A stretch of 64,000 nt of DNA from an uncultured Pelagibacteraceae bacterium (GTDB taxonomy: Bacteria > Pseudomonadota > Alphaproteobacteria > Pelagibacterales > Pelagibacteraceae): NCBI GenBank assembly GCA_902571525.1, contig CACGCL010000001.1, positions 62,001-126,000 of the forward strand, in the 5' to 3' direction. The stretch's first letter is position 1. Each line of letters starts with the position of its first letter. Positions 48,067-58,329 of this stretch are shown in pieces. The translations under genes and the position numbers were made by a program. The notes under the pieces are model-generated. The model saw only the letters and a program-made list of their open reading frames with translations, searched no databases and was not told the DNA's origin.

Positions 48067-49580
48067 ATCAGACTTTTTAATGCTGTAAGATAATTCTCAT
48101 ACCCATTATATGATTTGAGAGATGTACTATAAATCGGCCTTCTAGCTTGATTAAAACTTATTGTTTTTATTACTCTTTTATTTTCGTGATGTTTAAGACA
48201 GTTTTCATCCCAGTCTAAAGAACAAAATTTTAGTAATTTTTTAATTTCGTGATCGGTATTTTTCACAAGGTTTTCATACTTCAGATCATAAATCTCATTT
48301 GAGAAAAATCTTTTCCAAAAAAGCATTAAATCTTGATATGATTTGTAATATTTAGATAAATCATTTAGGTCATTTCCAAAATCTATTTTTGTTGGAAAGT
48401 AATTTTTGTAAATTGACCAACAATTATCAATAGGATTTCGCACAATATTTATAAATTTGGAATTTGGTAGAAATTTGAGAATAAATCCTACATAAAAAAA
48501 ATTCAATGGAGCTTTATCCGTAAAAACTTTGTTTGAATCATTAATATTGGATACAAAATTCAAGTATTCCTTATTGCATTTTAACAAGTCATTATTATTT
48601 AAATTTTTTTTCGTTTTAAAATAATCATTATATATTTTTTGTATATAAGGTAATTCACCTCCACCGATTACATTCTTATGGGATGATAAAATTTGTTCAG
48701 TCAAAGATGTACCTGATCTTGGCATGCCTATAATAAATATAAATTTTCTATTTTGTATATTCAATCTACAATCATCTAAAGACTCAAATTTCTCTTTGAT
48801 TGCATCGAATCGCTTTTTACTTTTCTCAAAATTATAGTTACTAATTTTTTTGGATATATCGTTAGCTTTTTTATAATTATCAAAAGACTCAACATAGTTT
48901 TTTTGGTCCCCATATGCTTTTCCTAGAGCAAAATACAAATGTACTAGCGAATTTTCCTCGAGTTTCATATTAGATAATTTTTCTTTTAGATTTAAAAAGT
49001 GTTTATGTTTAGAATCATATTTTTCCATTTGTGAAATTAACCTATCTGCCTCAGTAAAATCAGATTTAATCTTTAACATCTGAAAATATAATTTTTTAGA
49101 CTTTTCAAATTTACCTAAGCTGTTGTACAAACCTGCCAAGTTGTACATTACTAGTAAAGCATCTGATTTTATAGATAAAATTTTTTCATAAATAATTACA
49201 GCTTCGTCAGCTTGATCTAAATCTTTTTTTAAATTAGCTAAATTATTTAATAAACTTAAATTATTATTATCTATTTCCAGACCCTTTTTATATTTTGCTT
49301 CAGCTTTTTTGTATTCATAAATATTTGAGTAAAACATTCCTAAATTATTTAAAAAATCACTATTTTTAGGACTTTTTTTTAATGCCTTGTTCATTATATC
49401 AATAGCTTTATAAGTTTCACCTTTGTTATTGTAAGCCAAACATATTAAATTATAAAAAACGTCTATATTATTATTTTTTAAGATCAAGCTACTTTCCTCA
49501 ATGACTTCATCATATTTTTTTTCTAAAAATTTTTTTTTTAATTCTTCAAATTTTTTTTTTAACAAAGTCCGCTCAGTCAT
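48063..49580 (-). CDS. TPR-repeat sulfotransferase family protein (copy 1)
   Basis: N-terminal TPR units; PAPS-binding-like IIGMPRSGTSLTEQILSSH; KFINIVRNPIDNCWSIYKNYF. Confidence 0.88.
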   Translation of the reverse strand: MTERTLLKKKFEELKKKFLEKKYDEVIEESSLILKNNNIDVFYNLICLAYNNKGETYKAIDIMNKALKKSPKNSDFLNNLGMFYSNIYEYKKAEAKYKKGLEIDNNNLSLLNNLANLKKDLDQADEAVIIYEKILSIKSDALLVMYNLAGLYNSLGKFEKSKKLYFQMLKIKSDFTEADRLISQMEKYDSKHKHFLNLKEKLSNMKLEENSLVHLYFALGKAYGDQKNYVESFDNYKKANDISKKISNYNFEKSKKRFDAIKEKFESLDDCRLNIQNRKFIFIIGMPRSGTSLTEQILSSHKNVIGGGELPYIQKIYNDYFKTKKNLNNNDLLKCNKEYLNFVSNINDSNKVFTDKAPLNFFYVGFILKFLPNSKFINIVRNPIDNCWSIYKNYFPTKIDFGNDLNDLSKYYKSYQDLMLFWKRFFSNEIYDLKYENLVKNTDHEIKKLLKFCSLDWDENCLKHHENKRVIKTISFNQARRPIYSTSLKSYNGYENYLTALKSLI

Positions 49581-49634
49581 TTAATTCAAATAATTCTTAT
49601 TGTAGGTGTTTCCTTTATCAATCTAGTAAATTTT

Positions 49635-51149
49635 TTAGATTAATTCTTTAAGAGGTTCAAGATAATTTTCATATCCACTAAATGATTTTATGGATGATTT
49701 GTAAATTGGTTTCCTAGCCTGATTAAAACTTATAGTTTTGATTGCTCTTTTGTTTTTATAATGACTTAAACAATTTTCGTCCCAATCTAATGAACAAAAC
49801 TTTAACAATTTTTCTACTTCAAATTTAGTATTAACAACTAAATTTTCATATTGAAGGTCGTAAATATGACTCGGAAAGGATTTTTTCCAAAAATTCATTA
49901 AACTTTGATATTGTTTATAATAATTAACTAAATCTTCCAAATCGTCAGCAAAATTAATCTTCGTAGGAAAACAATTCTTATACATAGACCAGCAATTATC
50001 TACTGGATTCCTGATTAAATTAATAAATTTAGAATTTGGTAAAAATTTTAGAATAAACCCCAAGTAGAAAAAGTTTAATGGTGCTTTATCTGTAAAAAAT
50101 TTGTTTGAGTCATCAAGATTTGATGTGAATTCAATATAATCTTTCTTACAATTAAGCAAGTCATCCTCAACTATATTTTCTTTTTTCTCAATATATTTTT
50201 TAAATATTTTCTCTAAGTATGGTAATTCACCTCCACCAAATACATTTTTATGAGATGAAAGAATTTGTTCAGTCAAAGAAGTCCCAGATCTTGGTAAACC
50301 AATGATAAATAGAAAATTCCTACTGTTTGTATTTAATTGTGCTTTGCTTAATGAACAAAACTTATTTTTAATTAAAACAAATTTTTTTTTATCTCTTTCA
50401 AATTTATATTTACTTAATCTTTTTGACAGGCAATTAGCCTTTTTATAATTATCAAAAGACTCTTTAAATTTTTTTTGATCATTATATGCTTTTCCTAAAG
50501 CATAATGTAAATGCAATAATGATTTATCGTCTAGTTTCTTATTAGATAATTTTTTCTTCATATTCAGAAAATGCGGATGATTTCCATCATATTTTGTAGT
50601 TTGTGAAATCATCCTATCCGCCATTGTTAGTTCCGTTTTAATACTTAACATTTTTTCTAATAATTTTTTTGATTCTTTGAATTTTCCCATTTGGTTATAT
50701 AAAAGTGCCAAGTTATAAATAACAATAATCGCGTTTGGTTGAATAGATAAAATTTTTTTAAAAATTTCGACAGCTTCTTCAGACTTGTATAAACTTTTTT
50801 TTAAATTTCCTAAATTATTTAATATTTCAAGATTGTTTTCGTCAATTTCTAAACCTTTGTTGTAAAATTCCTCAGCCTTCTTGTACTTATATATATTTGT
50901 AAAACTCATTCCGATGTTATTATAAAAGTCAGCATTTTTTGAGTTATGGCTTAATGCCTCGTTCATTATATCAATAGCTTTATAAGTTTCACCTTTGTTA
51001 TTAAATGCCAAACACAATAAATTATAAAAAACATCTATTTTATTTTCTTTTAATATTTTTTCACATTCTTTAATTACCTCATCATTTCTATTTTCTAAAA
51101 ATTTTTTTTTTAATTCATCAAATTTTTTTTTTAAATGCAATGTACTCAT
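49635..51149 (-). CDS. TPR-repeat sulfotransferase family protein (copy 2, tandem paralog)
   Basis: Same architecture and extensive identity to copy 1: IIGLPRSGTSLTEQILSSHKNVFGGGELPYLEKIF. Confidence 0.88.
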   Translation of the reverse strand: MSTLHLKKKFDELKKKFLENRNDEVIKECEKILKENKIDVFYNLLCLAFNNKGETYKAIDIMNEALSHNSKNADFYNNIGMSFTNIYKYKKAEEFYNKGLEIDENNLEILNNLGNLKKSLYKSEEAVEIFKKILSIQPNAIIVIYNLALLYNQMGKFKESKKLLEKMLSIKTELTMADRMISQTTKYDGNHPHFLNMKKKLSNKKLDDKSLLHLHYALGKAYNDQKKFKESFDNYKKANCLSKRLSKYKFERDKKKFVLIKNKFCSLSKAQLNTNSRNFLFIIGLPRSGTSLTEQILSSHKNVFGGGELPYLEKIFKKYIEKKENIVEDDLLNCKKDYIEFTSNLDDSNKFFTDKAPLNFFYLGFILKFLPNSKFINLIRNPVDNCWSMYKNCFPTKINFADDLEDLVNYYKQYQSLMNFWKKSFPSHIYDLQYENLVVNTKFEVEKLLKFCSLDWDENCLSHYKNKRAIKTISFNQARKPIYKSSIKSFSGYENYLEPLKELI

Positions 51150-51863
51150 TCACCTAATTCCTATAACTTTTAATTTTGCTGTTCTTTTAATCAATTTGAA
51201 TGTTTTTTTTATATCCATGTACAGTACTTTTTTTTTTGGTCCATAAGCGTGTATTAATTGTGTCTTCGATAGACAAACCGCAACATGTCCTTTCCAAAAG
51301 ATAATAGAATTTTTTTTTATTTTTCTTTCTTTCTTGAAATATTTTATTTGATCTTTAGTATCTCTAGGACAATATAGGTTGTTGAATTTAAAAAAAATTT
51401 GGACTAAAGCAGAACAATCTATTCCTCTAAAGGTTTTACCGCCCCATTTGTAGGGCATATTTTTAAACATTTTAATATCTTTAAAAATTTGTTGCTTATA
51501 ATTTATTGGCACAACATTTTTTTTTTTAATCCAATAATTTCTGAATTTATAAAATTTTTTATTTGCTTCAGTTACCGAGATATTCGAACAAAATGGTAGT
51601 TTAGTATCAAGTAAAAATTTTTCTTCTGGCTTTGAGTATAGATTGGCATTTAGGGATGAAACTTTATGTGTAATTTTAATATTTTTCGAAAATTTTTTTT
51701 TTTTAATAAAACCAATATATTTATCATATGAAGTCTTAATTTTTAACCAGCCTTTTTTTGTATTTAATATTTGAAACTTTTCACCGTAAATTAATTGTGA
51801 TGACAATTTGGATTTCAAAGAATTTTTTTCATAAATGTTTACAATAGGATAATTGTTCATCAT
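51150..51863 (-). CDS. NlpC/P60 peptidoglycan hydrolase with SH3-like region
   Basis: YKWGGKTFRGIDCSALVQIFFK (Cys), FWKGHVAVCLSKTQLIHAYG (His). Start placed at ATG 51863 (ATGA overlap with ampG stop) rather than the longer track ORF. Confidence 0.88.
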   Translation of the reverse strand: MMNNYPIVNIYEKNSLKSKLSSQLIYGEKFQILNTKKGWLKIKTSYDKYIGFIKKKKFSKNIKITHKVSSLNANLYSKPEEKFLLDTKLPFCSNISVTEANKKFYKFRNYWIKKKNVVPINYKQQIFKDIKMFKNMPYKWGGKTFRGIDCSALVQIFFKFNNLYCPRDTKDQIKYFKKERKIKKNSIIFWKGHVAVCLSKTQLIHAYGPKKKVLYMDIKKTFKLIKRTAKLKVIGIR

Positions 51864-53323
51864 TTGATTGGTGCTACTTTTGCAATATATATTATTAAAA
51901 ATAAAACTGGTATTCCAATTATAGCAGTAGTTATGAAGTAGTTTTGATAACCCATTACATCTACCCAAGCTCCAGAGTAACCTGCTATAAGTTTTGGTAA
52001 AAATAACATTAAAGAACTGAAAAGTGCATATTGAGTGGCAGTAAATCTTACAGATGTTAATCCAGATAAGTAAATTACAAACGCGGCTCCTGCAAAACCG
52101 CTAGAAATATTGTCAGCTGTAATTACAGAAATTAAATATTTAATATTAGTCTCTGTAGTTGCTAACCAAGCAAAAAGGAGATTACTTAATGATGCTATAA
52201 GAGCACCAATAAAAAGTGTTATCATAGTTCCAAATCTCATAGCAAAATATCCTCCAAATAATCCTCCCACAATCGTAGCAAAAACTCCAAAAAATTTCGA
52301 ATATGTTGCAATTTCACTAATACTATAACCTTTTTCTAAATAAAAAATATTTGCCATTACCCCCATAACAATATCTGCAATTCTGTAAAGTGATATCAAA
52401 AGTAAAACAAGTAGAGCTAACTTCCCGTACCTATCTATAAAATTTTTAATTGGATTGAAGTAACTTTCTTTAACCATCGAACTATCTTGAAACTTCAATT
52501 TTATAAGTAAAAAAATATATAAACTGCTGCATAAAAAACAAATAATTAATTTTAAAATTGTAAAGAAAAAACCAAATAAGTTTTTGTCTGCAAGAGGATT
52601 CTTTATACTCGAATAAACAAGTATAAAAATAATAACTGAAATTAAAATATTTATGAAAAATTTAAAATGTACTTTTGACTTATTTGAAAACATCCTTTTT
52701 TGCATTGGTTCATGGGATATAAAATTTGCTATAATTCCAATGAACATTAATAATGACATGGTCAAATAAACTTTTCTCCACACGTTATGTGTATAATCAT
52801 CAGTTCCCCAGTAAGAAGCTAACCATAAACTTCCAGCTCCACCAACTAACATACCAATTCTGTAACCAGCTATATAAGTAGATGAGAGCGATCCTTGTAA
52901 CTTTTGGTCTATGGACTCAATTCTATAAGCGTCAATTATTATATCTTGAGTAGCACTAAAAAATGCAACAAGTGTTATACAAACAGCCGTAATATAGATA
53001 TTATTTTGAGGATCATTTATAGATGTAAGAATTAGTGAGAAAATTATTAAGATCTGACTTACAAGCAACCAACCCCTTCTATGTCCCATATTAGAAAAAA
53101 AAGGAATGCGAACTTTATCTACTAAAGGTGACCATAAAAATTTAAATGCATATGCAAATCCAGCCCAACTGAAAAGTGTGACAGTGCTTCTTTCAATGCC
53201 AGCTTTAGTTAACCAAACCGATAAAGTAGAAAACACTAGAAGTATAGGTAAACCTGATGAGAAACCTAACATAACCATTTTTAATGGTTTCTCAGAAAAG
53301 AAAAATAGAAAGTTTTTATTCAA
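51860..53323 (-). CDS. ampG: AmpG-type MFS transporter (muropeptide permease candidate)
   Basis: GFSSGLPILLVFSTLSVWL; FKFLWSPLVDKVRIPFFSNMGHRRGWLL; SATQDIIIDAYRIE. Confidence 0.9.
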   Translation of the reverse strand: MNKNFLFFFSEKPLKMVMLGFSSGLPILLVFSTLSVWLTKAGIERSTVTLFSWAGFAYAFKFLWSPLVDKVRIPFFSNMGHRRGWLLVSQILIIFSLILTSINDPQNNIYITAVCITLVAFFSATQDIIIDAYRIESIDQKLQGSLSSTYIAGYRIGMLVGGAGSLWLASYWGTDDYTHNVWRKVYLTMSLLMFIGIIANFISHEPMQKRMFSNKSKVHFKFFINILISVIIFILVYSSIKNPLADKNLFGFFFTILKLIICFLCSSLYIFLLIKLKFQDSSMVKESYFNPIKNFIDRYGKLALLVLLLISLYRIADIVMGVMANIFYLEKGYSISEIATYSKFFGVFATIVGGLFGGYFAMRFGTMITLFIGALIASLSNLLFAWLATTETNIKYLISVITADNISSGFAGAAFVIYLSGLTSVRFTATQYALFSSLMLFLPKLIAGYSGAWVDVMGYQNYFITTAIIGIPVLFLIIYIAKVAPIK

Positions 53324-54778
53324 TTATTTTCTCCAAAAAGAGGGTAAAAAAATTATTAGTACAGCAAATATTTCAAGTCTTCCTAAGATCATTCCTGCTG
53401 AAAGTAACCATTTAGACTCGTCAGGAAGTCCTGAATAATTACTATTAGGTCCAATTTCACCTCCTAAACCTGGACCAACATTGGATAAAGAAGATGCAGC
53501 TCCAGAAATTGAAGTAATAAAATCTAAACCTGTCAAAGTTAGTAGTGAAGCTAATACAAAAAATATTAATATATAAAGATATATAAATGATATTATTGAA
53601 GCTATTAGCTTATCTTCGACTTTGTTGTAATTATATTTTAAATTTATTACTGCCCTAGGGTATATAATTTTTAGCAATTGATTTCTTATAAAATAATACA
53701 ATATATGAACTCTGAATATTTTAATTCCACATGTAGTTGATCCAGCACAACCCCCAACGAACATCAGTATTAAGAAAAAAATTAATGGAAAATTACCCCA
53801 TTGATCGAATTCTTTAGTTACATATCCAGTTCCTGTTAAAATTGAAACAACATTAAAAATTACTGATCTTAGGTGAATTTCAAAAAAATTTTGATTAACA
53901 ATTATAAGGTAAACAAACAATATCAAAATTGAGACTAAAGTTATTTTAAAAAATAGTTTTACTTGTTCGTCTTTAAAAATAATTTTTTTGTCATCAGAAA
54001 TAAATTTTATGTATAAAATAAATGGAATACTACCAAGTAAAATAAATATAATAGAGATAATTTCTATATAAGGATTATCGAAGTATCCAATTGATTGATC
54101 ATAATTAGAGAAACCTCCTGTCGCGATAGTTGTCATTGAGTGCGTAAAACTATCAAAAAAATTCATTCCAAAAATTTTATAAAAAAATGCACATAAAAAA
54201 GTTAATGAAACATATACAGTAATTAATCTTAGGGAGATTTCTTTTGACTTTGGCAATACTTTTTCTGAAGTATCATAGGATGATATTTTTAATAATTGCA
54301 TTCCGCCAATGTTCATAATTGGCATTAAAGTAATTGCCATCAAAATAACTCCTATTCCACCAAGCCATTGCAGCATTGATCTCCAAACAAGTATACCTTT
54401 AGGGGAACTTTCAATATTATTTAAAATTGTTGCTCCCGTTGTAGTTATTCCTGACATACTTTCAAAAAAAGAGTCAGTAATAGATAAATTTAATCCTGAA
54501 AAAAAAAATGGTATTGACCCAAATATTGCTATACTTAACCACGAAAGCGCAGTTAGCAAAAAAGCCTGTTGTGTATTTATTAGTTTTAAATGGTCAATGT
54601 TGGACAGAAAAAATAATATACCAAATGTAATTGTAATTATGCTTGAAATAATGAAAGTCGAGTCAAATTCCTTATAAATTAATTGGAATGCCACCGGAAC
54701 CATCATGGCAACTCCTAAAATAATTAACAAAATACCTAAAGTAAAAAATACTGTTTTATAATTGGACATTTTTATCAA
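53324..54778 (-). CDS. trkH: Trk-type potassium transporter membrane subunit TrkH
   Basis: ESMSGITTTGATIL; RSMLQWLGGIGVI; TGTGYVTKEFDQWG; GGCAGSTTCGIKIFR; filter-like motifs in four positions. Confidence 0.93.
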   Translation of the reverse strand: MIKMSNYKTVFFTLGILLIILGVAMMVPVAFQLIYKEFDSTFIISSIITITFGILFFLSNIDHLKLINTQQAFLLTALSWLSIAIFGSIPFFFSGLNLSITDSFFESMSGITTTGATILNNIESSPKGILVWRSMLQWLGGIGVILMAITLMPIMNIGGMQLLKISSYDTSEKVLPKSKEISLRLITVYVSLTFLCAFFYKIFGMNFFDSFTHSMTTIATGGFSNYDQSIGYFDNPYIEIISIIFILLGSIPFILYIKFISDDKKIIFKDEQVKLFFKITLVSILILFVYLIIVNQNFFEIHLRSVIFNVVSILTGTGYVTKEFDQWGNFPLIFFLILMFVGGCAGSTTCGIKIFRVHILYYFIRNQLLKIIYPRAVINLKYNYNKVEDKLIASIISFIYLYILIFFVLASLLTLTGLDFITSISGAASSLSNVGPGLGGEIGPNSNYSGLPDESKWLLSAGMILGRLEIFAVLIIFLPSFWRK

Positions 54779-54854
54779 ACATTATTTTATGGAAATTAAA
54801 TTTCAACATTATATGAATAAAATATGCTCTTAAAATACAGGATTTTTTGAAACA

Positions 54855-56423
54855 ATGATAAATATAAAAAAAGAAGATATAGAAAAGTCTAACTCATGGC
54901 CATTTGTTGAAGCAAAGAAGATACTAAAAGAGAGAAAAAAAAATATTGAGAAAAAGGGAAAAGTTATACTTCAAACGGGATATGGTCCCTCTGGACTGCC
55001 TCATATTGGGACTTTTGGAGAAGTTGCAAGAACAAGCATGGTAGTTAATGCTTTGAATTATTTAACAGATTTGCCAAAAGAAATTATAACATTCTCAGAT
55101 GATTTAGATGGATTAAGGAAAGTCCCTGATAATGTGCCTAATAAAGATATATTAGAAAAAAATTTACATAAACCTCTGACAAATATTCCTGATCCTTTTG
55201 AAAAATTTAATAGTTTTGGTGAACACAATAACGAAATGTTAAAAAAATTTTTGGATGAATTTAATTTTGATTACAATTTTATGAGTTCAACAAATTTATA
55301 TAAATCCGGATTTTTTAATTCTACATTGGAAAAAATTCTTGATAACTATGAAGGTATAATGAATATAATTATTCCTACATTAGGAAAAGAAAGACAGAAA
55401 ACATATTCACCTTTTTTACCGATATGTAATGAGACTGGCAAAGTATTAGAAATACCAATTTTAGAGATCAACAAAAAAAACTCGTCTTTGATTTTTGAAA
55501 ATAATGGAAAAAAATTGGAGGCTAGTATTTTTGATGGAAACTGTAAATTACAATGGAAAGTTGATTGGGCAATGAGATGGTACACCCTTGATGTTGATTT
55601 CGAAATGTATGGTAAAGATTTAATTGAAAGTGCAATACTATCCACTAAAATAATTAAACTCATGGGTAAAAATAATCCATCAGGTTTTGCTTATGAATTA
55701 TTTCTTGATGATAAAGGTGAAAAAATATCAAAGTCTAAAGGTAATGGAGTAACTATTGAGGAATGGTTGAATTATGCTTCACCTGAAAGTTTATCATTAT
55801 TTATGTATCAAAATCCCAAAAGAGCAAAAAAACTTTATAAAGAAATTGTACCAAAAGCTGTAGATGAATACTTAGATTTAATCGAAAAAAGCAAAAAACA
55901 AGATGCTCGAGAGCTTTTATTAAATCCTTTGTGGCATGTGCATAACGGCAAAATACCCTTTGAGGAAAATATAATGAGCTTTTCCATGTTGTTAAATTTA
56001 GTTGAAACAAGCAATGCTTCCTCGGAGGATATACTTTGGAAATTTGTAAGTAATTATAAAAAGGATATTGATAGAAATGATTTTCCAATATTTAACAACT
56101 TAATAAGATATTCAATTAAATATTTTAAAGATATTGTAAAAAAAAATAAAAAATATAAAAAGCCCAACAGTATTGAAATGAAAGCTTTATTAGATTTAAT
56201 CTCAACTTTAGAAAATTGTTCAGATGATATGAAGCCAGAGGACATTCAAACACAAATTTATACAGTCGGCAAGAACAACGGCTATAAAGAAAATCTTAGA
56301 GAATGGTTTAAACTAATATATGAAGTTGTCTTCGGAGTAGAAAATGGCCCAAGGTTAGGATTTTTCATAAGTTTTTTTGGAAGAGAAGAAATGATTTCAC
56401 TTATCAAAGAGAAAATAAATTAA
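54855..56423 (+). CDS. lysK: Class I lysyl-tRNA synthetase
   Basis: GYGPSGLPHIGTFGEVARTSMV (HIGH-type); KISKSKGNG (KMSKS-type); WKVDWAMRW. Confidence 0.96.
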   Translation: MINIKKEDIEKSNSWPFVEAKKILKERKKNIEKKGKVILQTGYGPSGLPHIGTFGEVARTSMVVNALNYLTDLPKEIITFSDDLDGLRKVPDNVPNKDILEKNLHKPLTNIPDPFEKFNSFGEHNNEMLKKFLDEFNFDYNFMSSTNLYKSGFFNSTLEKILDNYEGIMNIIIPTLGKERQKTYSPFLPICNETGKVLEIPILEINKKNSSLIFENNGKKLEASIFDGNCKLQWKVDWAMRWYTLDVDFEMYGKDLIESAILSTKIIKLMGKNNPSGFAYELFLDDKGEKISKSKGNGVTIEEWLNYASPESLSLFMYQNPKRAKKLYKEIVPKAVDEYLDLIEKSKKQDARELLLNPLWHVHNGKIPFEENIMSFSMLLNLVETSNASSEDILWKFVSNYKKDIDRNDFPIFNNLIRYSIKYFKDIVKKNKKYKKPNSIEMKALLDLISTLENCSDDMKPEDIQTQIYTVGKNNGYKENLREWFKLIYEVVFGVENGPRLGFFISFFGREEMISLIKEKIN

Positions 56424-57460
56424 TGTTTGAAAAAGTCAGATCTTTAATATTTAAACTAGACCCCGAGTTGGCGCACTCATTAGCTATAAAAGCATTAAAA
56501 ACTAATTTATTTGTTAAACAAAAAATTTCAGAAAATGTTCTGCTGAGGTCTGATTTATTTGGAAAAGAAGTAAATAGCCCAATAGGAATTGCTGCTGGTT
56601 TTGATAAAGATGCTGAGGTTTACAACTCATTATTTAATTTAGGTTTTAGTTTTGTAGAAGTAGGTACTGTTACACCACTAAAACAATATGGAAATAAAAA
56701 ACCAAGAGTTTTTAGATTAGAGGAAGATGAGGCTTTGATTAATCGTCTCGGTTTTAACAACTCGGGTTCTGAATCTGTAAGCACAAGAATAAAAAAAAAC
56801 AAACCCTTAGGTGTGCTTGGTGTTAATATTGGACCTAATTGGAATAGTAAAGATAGAATTAAGGATTACCTTATAGGTTTCAACAAATTTGAAAATTTAG
56901 CAGATTATGTGACAATAAATATTTCATCACCTAATACTGAAAATTTGAGAGACTTTCACGATTTGACTGAATTAGAGAATTTACTAGAAAAAATTTTTAT
57001 AGAAAAAAAAAAATTAAATAGCAATACACCGATTGCTTTAAAGGTCTCACCGGATATTAACTTTAATCAGATTAAGGAAATGTCAAAAATTTTAATAAAA
57101 TACAAAGTTGATGCTTTGATAGTTTCAAACACAACTGACCAAAACAGAGATAAATTAATAAATCATCAAAAATTTCAAAAAGGAGGTTTATCTGGAAAAC
57201 CTTTAAATGATCTATCGAATAATTTAATAAATAGATTTTTTAAAAATTTAAATGGAGAGATAAAGATAATTGGTGTTGGCGGAGTGAACTCTGGGGAAAC
57301 TGCGTTTAAAAAATTTTTAAATGGAGCTAATTTTGTTCAGCTTTATACTGGCATGGTCTTTAGAGGTCCTAAAATTGCAATTAAAATTAGTGAAGAACTT
57401 AAGAAAATTTTGAGAGAAAAAAATATAAAAAGATATTCTGATATTATAGGTAAATTATAA
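56423..57460 (+). CDS. pyrD: Dihydroorotate dehydrogenase (quinone, class 2)
   Basis: SPIGIAAGFDKDAEVY; FVEVGTVTPLKQYGNKKPRVFRL; NISSPNTENLRDF; GVGGVNSGETAF. Confidence 0.97.
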   Translation: MFEKVRSLIFKLDPELAHSLAIKALKTNLFVKQKISENVLLRSDLFGKEVNSPIGIAAGFDKDAEVYNSLFNLGFSFVEVGTVTPLKQYGNKKPRVFRLEEDEALINRLGFNNSGSESVSTRIKKNKPLGVLGVNIGPNWNSKDRIKDYLIGFNKFENLADYVTINISSPNTENLRDFHDLTELENLLEKIFIEKKKLNSNTPIALKVSPDINFNQIKEMSKILIKYKVDALIVSNTTDQNRDKLINHQKFQKGGLSGKPLNDLSNNLINRFFKNLNGEIKIIGVGGVNSGETAFKKFLNGANFVQLYTGMVFRGPKIAIKISEELKKILREKNIKRYSDIIGKL

Positions 57461-57462
57461 AC

Positions 57463-57491
57463 TTGACTGCGTTTAAAAGTACATTTATATA
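57463..57491 (+). promoter_or_regulatory. Sigma70-type promoter for rpmB
   Basis: TTGACT (57463-57468), 17-nt spacer, TATATA (57486-57491); ATG only 8 nt downstream of the -10. Confidence 0.65.
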
Positions 57492-57499
57492 GCTTCATC

Positions 57500-57781
57500 A
57501 TGTCAAAAAAATGTGAATTAACTGGGAAAAGACCTTTAAAGGGACACAAAGTAAGTCATGCAAATAATAAAACTAAAAGAAGGTTCTTACCAAGTATAAA
57601 AAAAGTCAGTTTTAAAAGTGAATTATTAAACAAAAGTTTAAAAATAAGAGTATCTAATGCAGCAATGAGATCAATAGATAAAAAAGGAAGTTTTGATCAA
57701 TTCATGAAAACTGTAAAGTCAAAAAACTTGTCTATAAGATTGAAAAAAATCAAAAAAAGTATAATTCAAAAATCTGCGTAA
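57500..57781 (+). CDS. rpmB: 50S ribosomal protein L28
   Basis: MSKKCELTGKRPLKGHKVSHANNKTKRRFLPSIKKV. Confidence 0.97.
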   Translation: MSKKCELTGKRPLKGHKVSHANNKTKRRFLPSIKKVSFKSELLNKSLKIRVSNAAMRSIDKKGSFDQFMKTVKSKNLSIRLKKIKKSIIQKSA

Positions 57782-58329
57782 TGAACAGGGCGTACTTAAT
57801 CTTATCCCTAATAATGGGATTTGTAGTTTTAGTTTCAAATTTTCTAGTTCAGTTTCCAGTTAAGTTTTATAATTTAGAGGAGATTTTAACTTATGGAGCT
57901 TTCACTTATCCAGTTGCTTTTTTAGTTACTGATTTAGCAAATAGATTTTTTGGTAAAATAATAGCTAAAAAAATTGTATATTTTGGTTTTGCAATTGGAA
58001 TATTTTTCACCTTAATATTTTCAACAAATTTTAACGATTTAATTTCAATGAGAATAGCAGTTGGATCTGGTACCGCATTTATAGTAGCACAATTATTAGA
58101 TGTTCAAGTTTTTGATAAACTAAGACATAAAACTTGGTTTATTGCTCCGTTATTTTCATCGCTAATTGGTTCAACTGTAGATACTTTTTTATTTTTTTCT
58201 ATTTCGTTTTATGGAACAGGAGTACCTTGGATAACACTCTCCCTTGGTGATTTAGCAGTGAAAATATTTATTGCATTAATAATGTTAATACCTTTTCGTT
58301 TGTTATTAACAACTTTAAAACCAGTTTGA
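57781..58329 (+). CDS. VUT/YhhQ family membrane protein (queuosine precursor transporter family)
   Basis: TYGAFTYPVAFLVTDLANRFFGKIIAKKIVYFGF and LRHKTWFIAPLFSSLIGSTVDTFLFFSISFYG. Confidence 0.88.
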   Translation: MNRAYLILSLIMGFVVLVSNFLVQFPVKFYNLEEILTYGAFTYPVAFLVTDLANRFFGKIIAKKIVYFGFAIGIFFTLIFSTNFNDLISMRIAVGSGTAFIVAQLLDVQVFDKLRHKTWFIAPLFSSLIGSTVDTFLFFSISFYGTGVPWITLSLGDLAVKIFIALIMLIPFRLLLTTLKPV

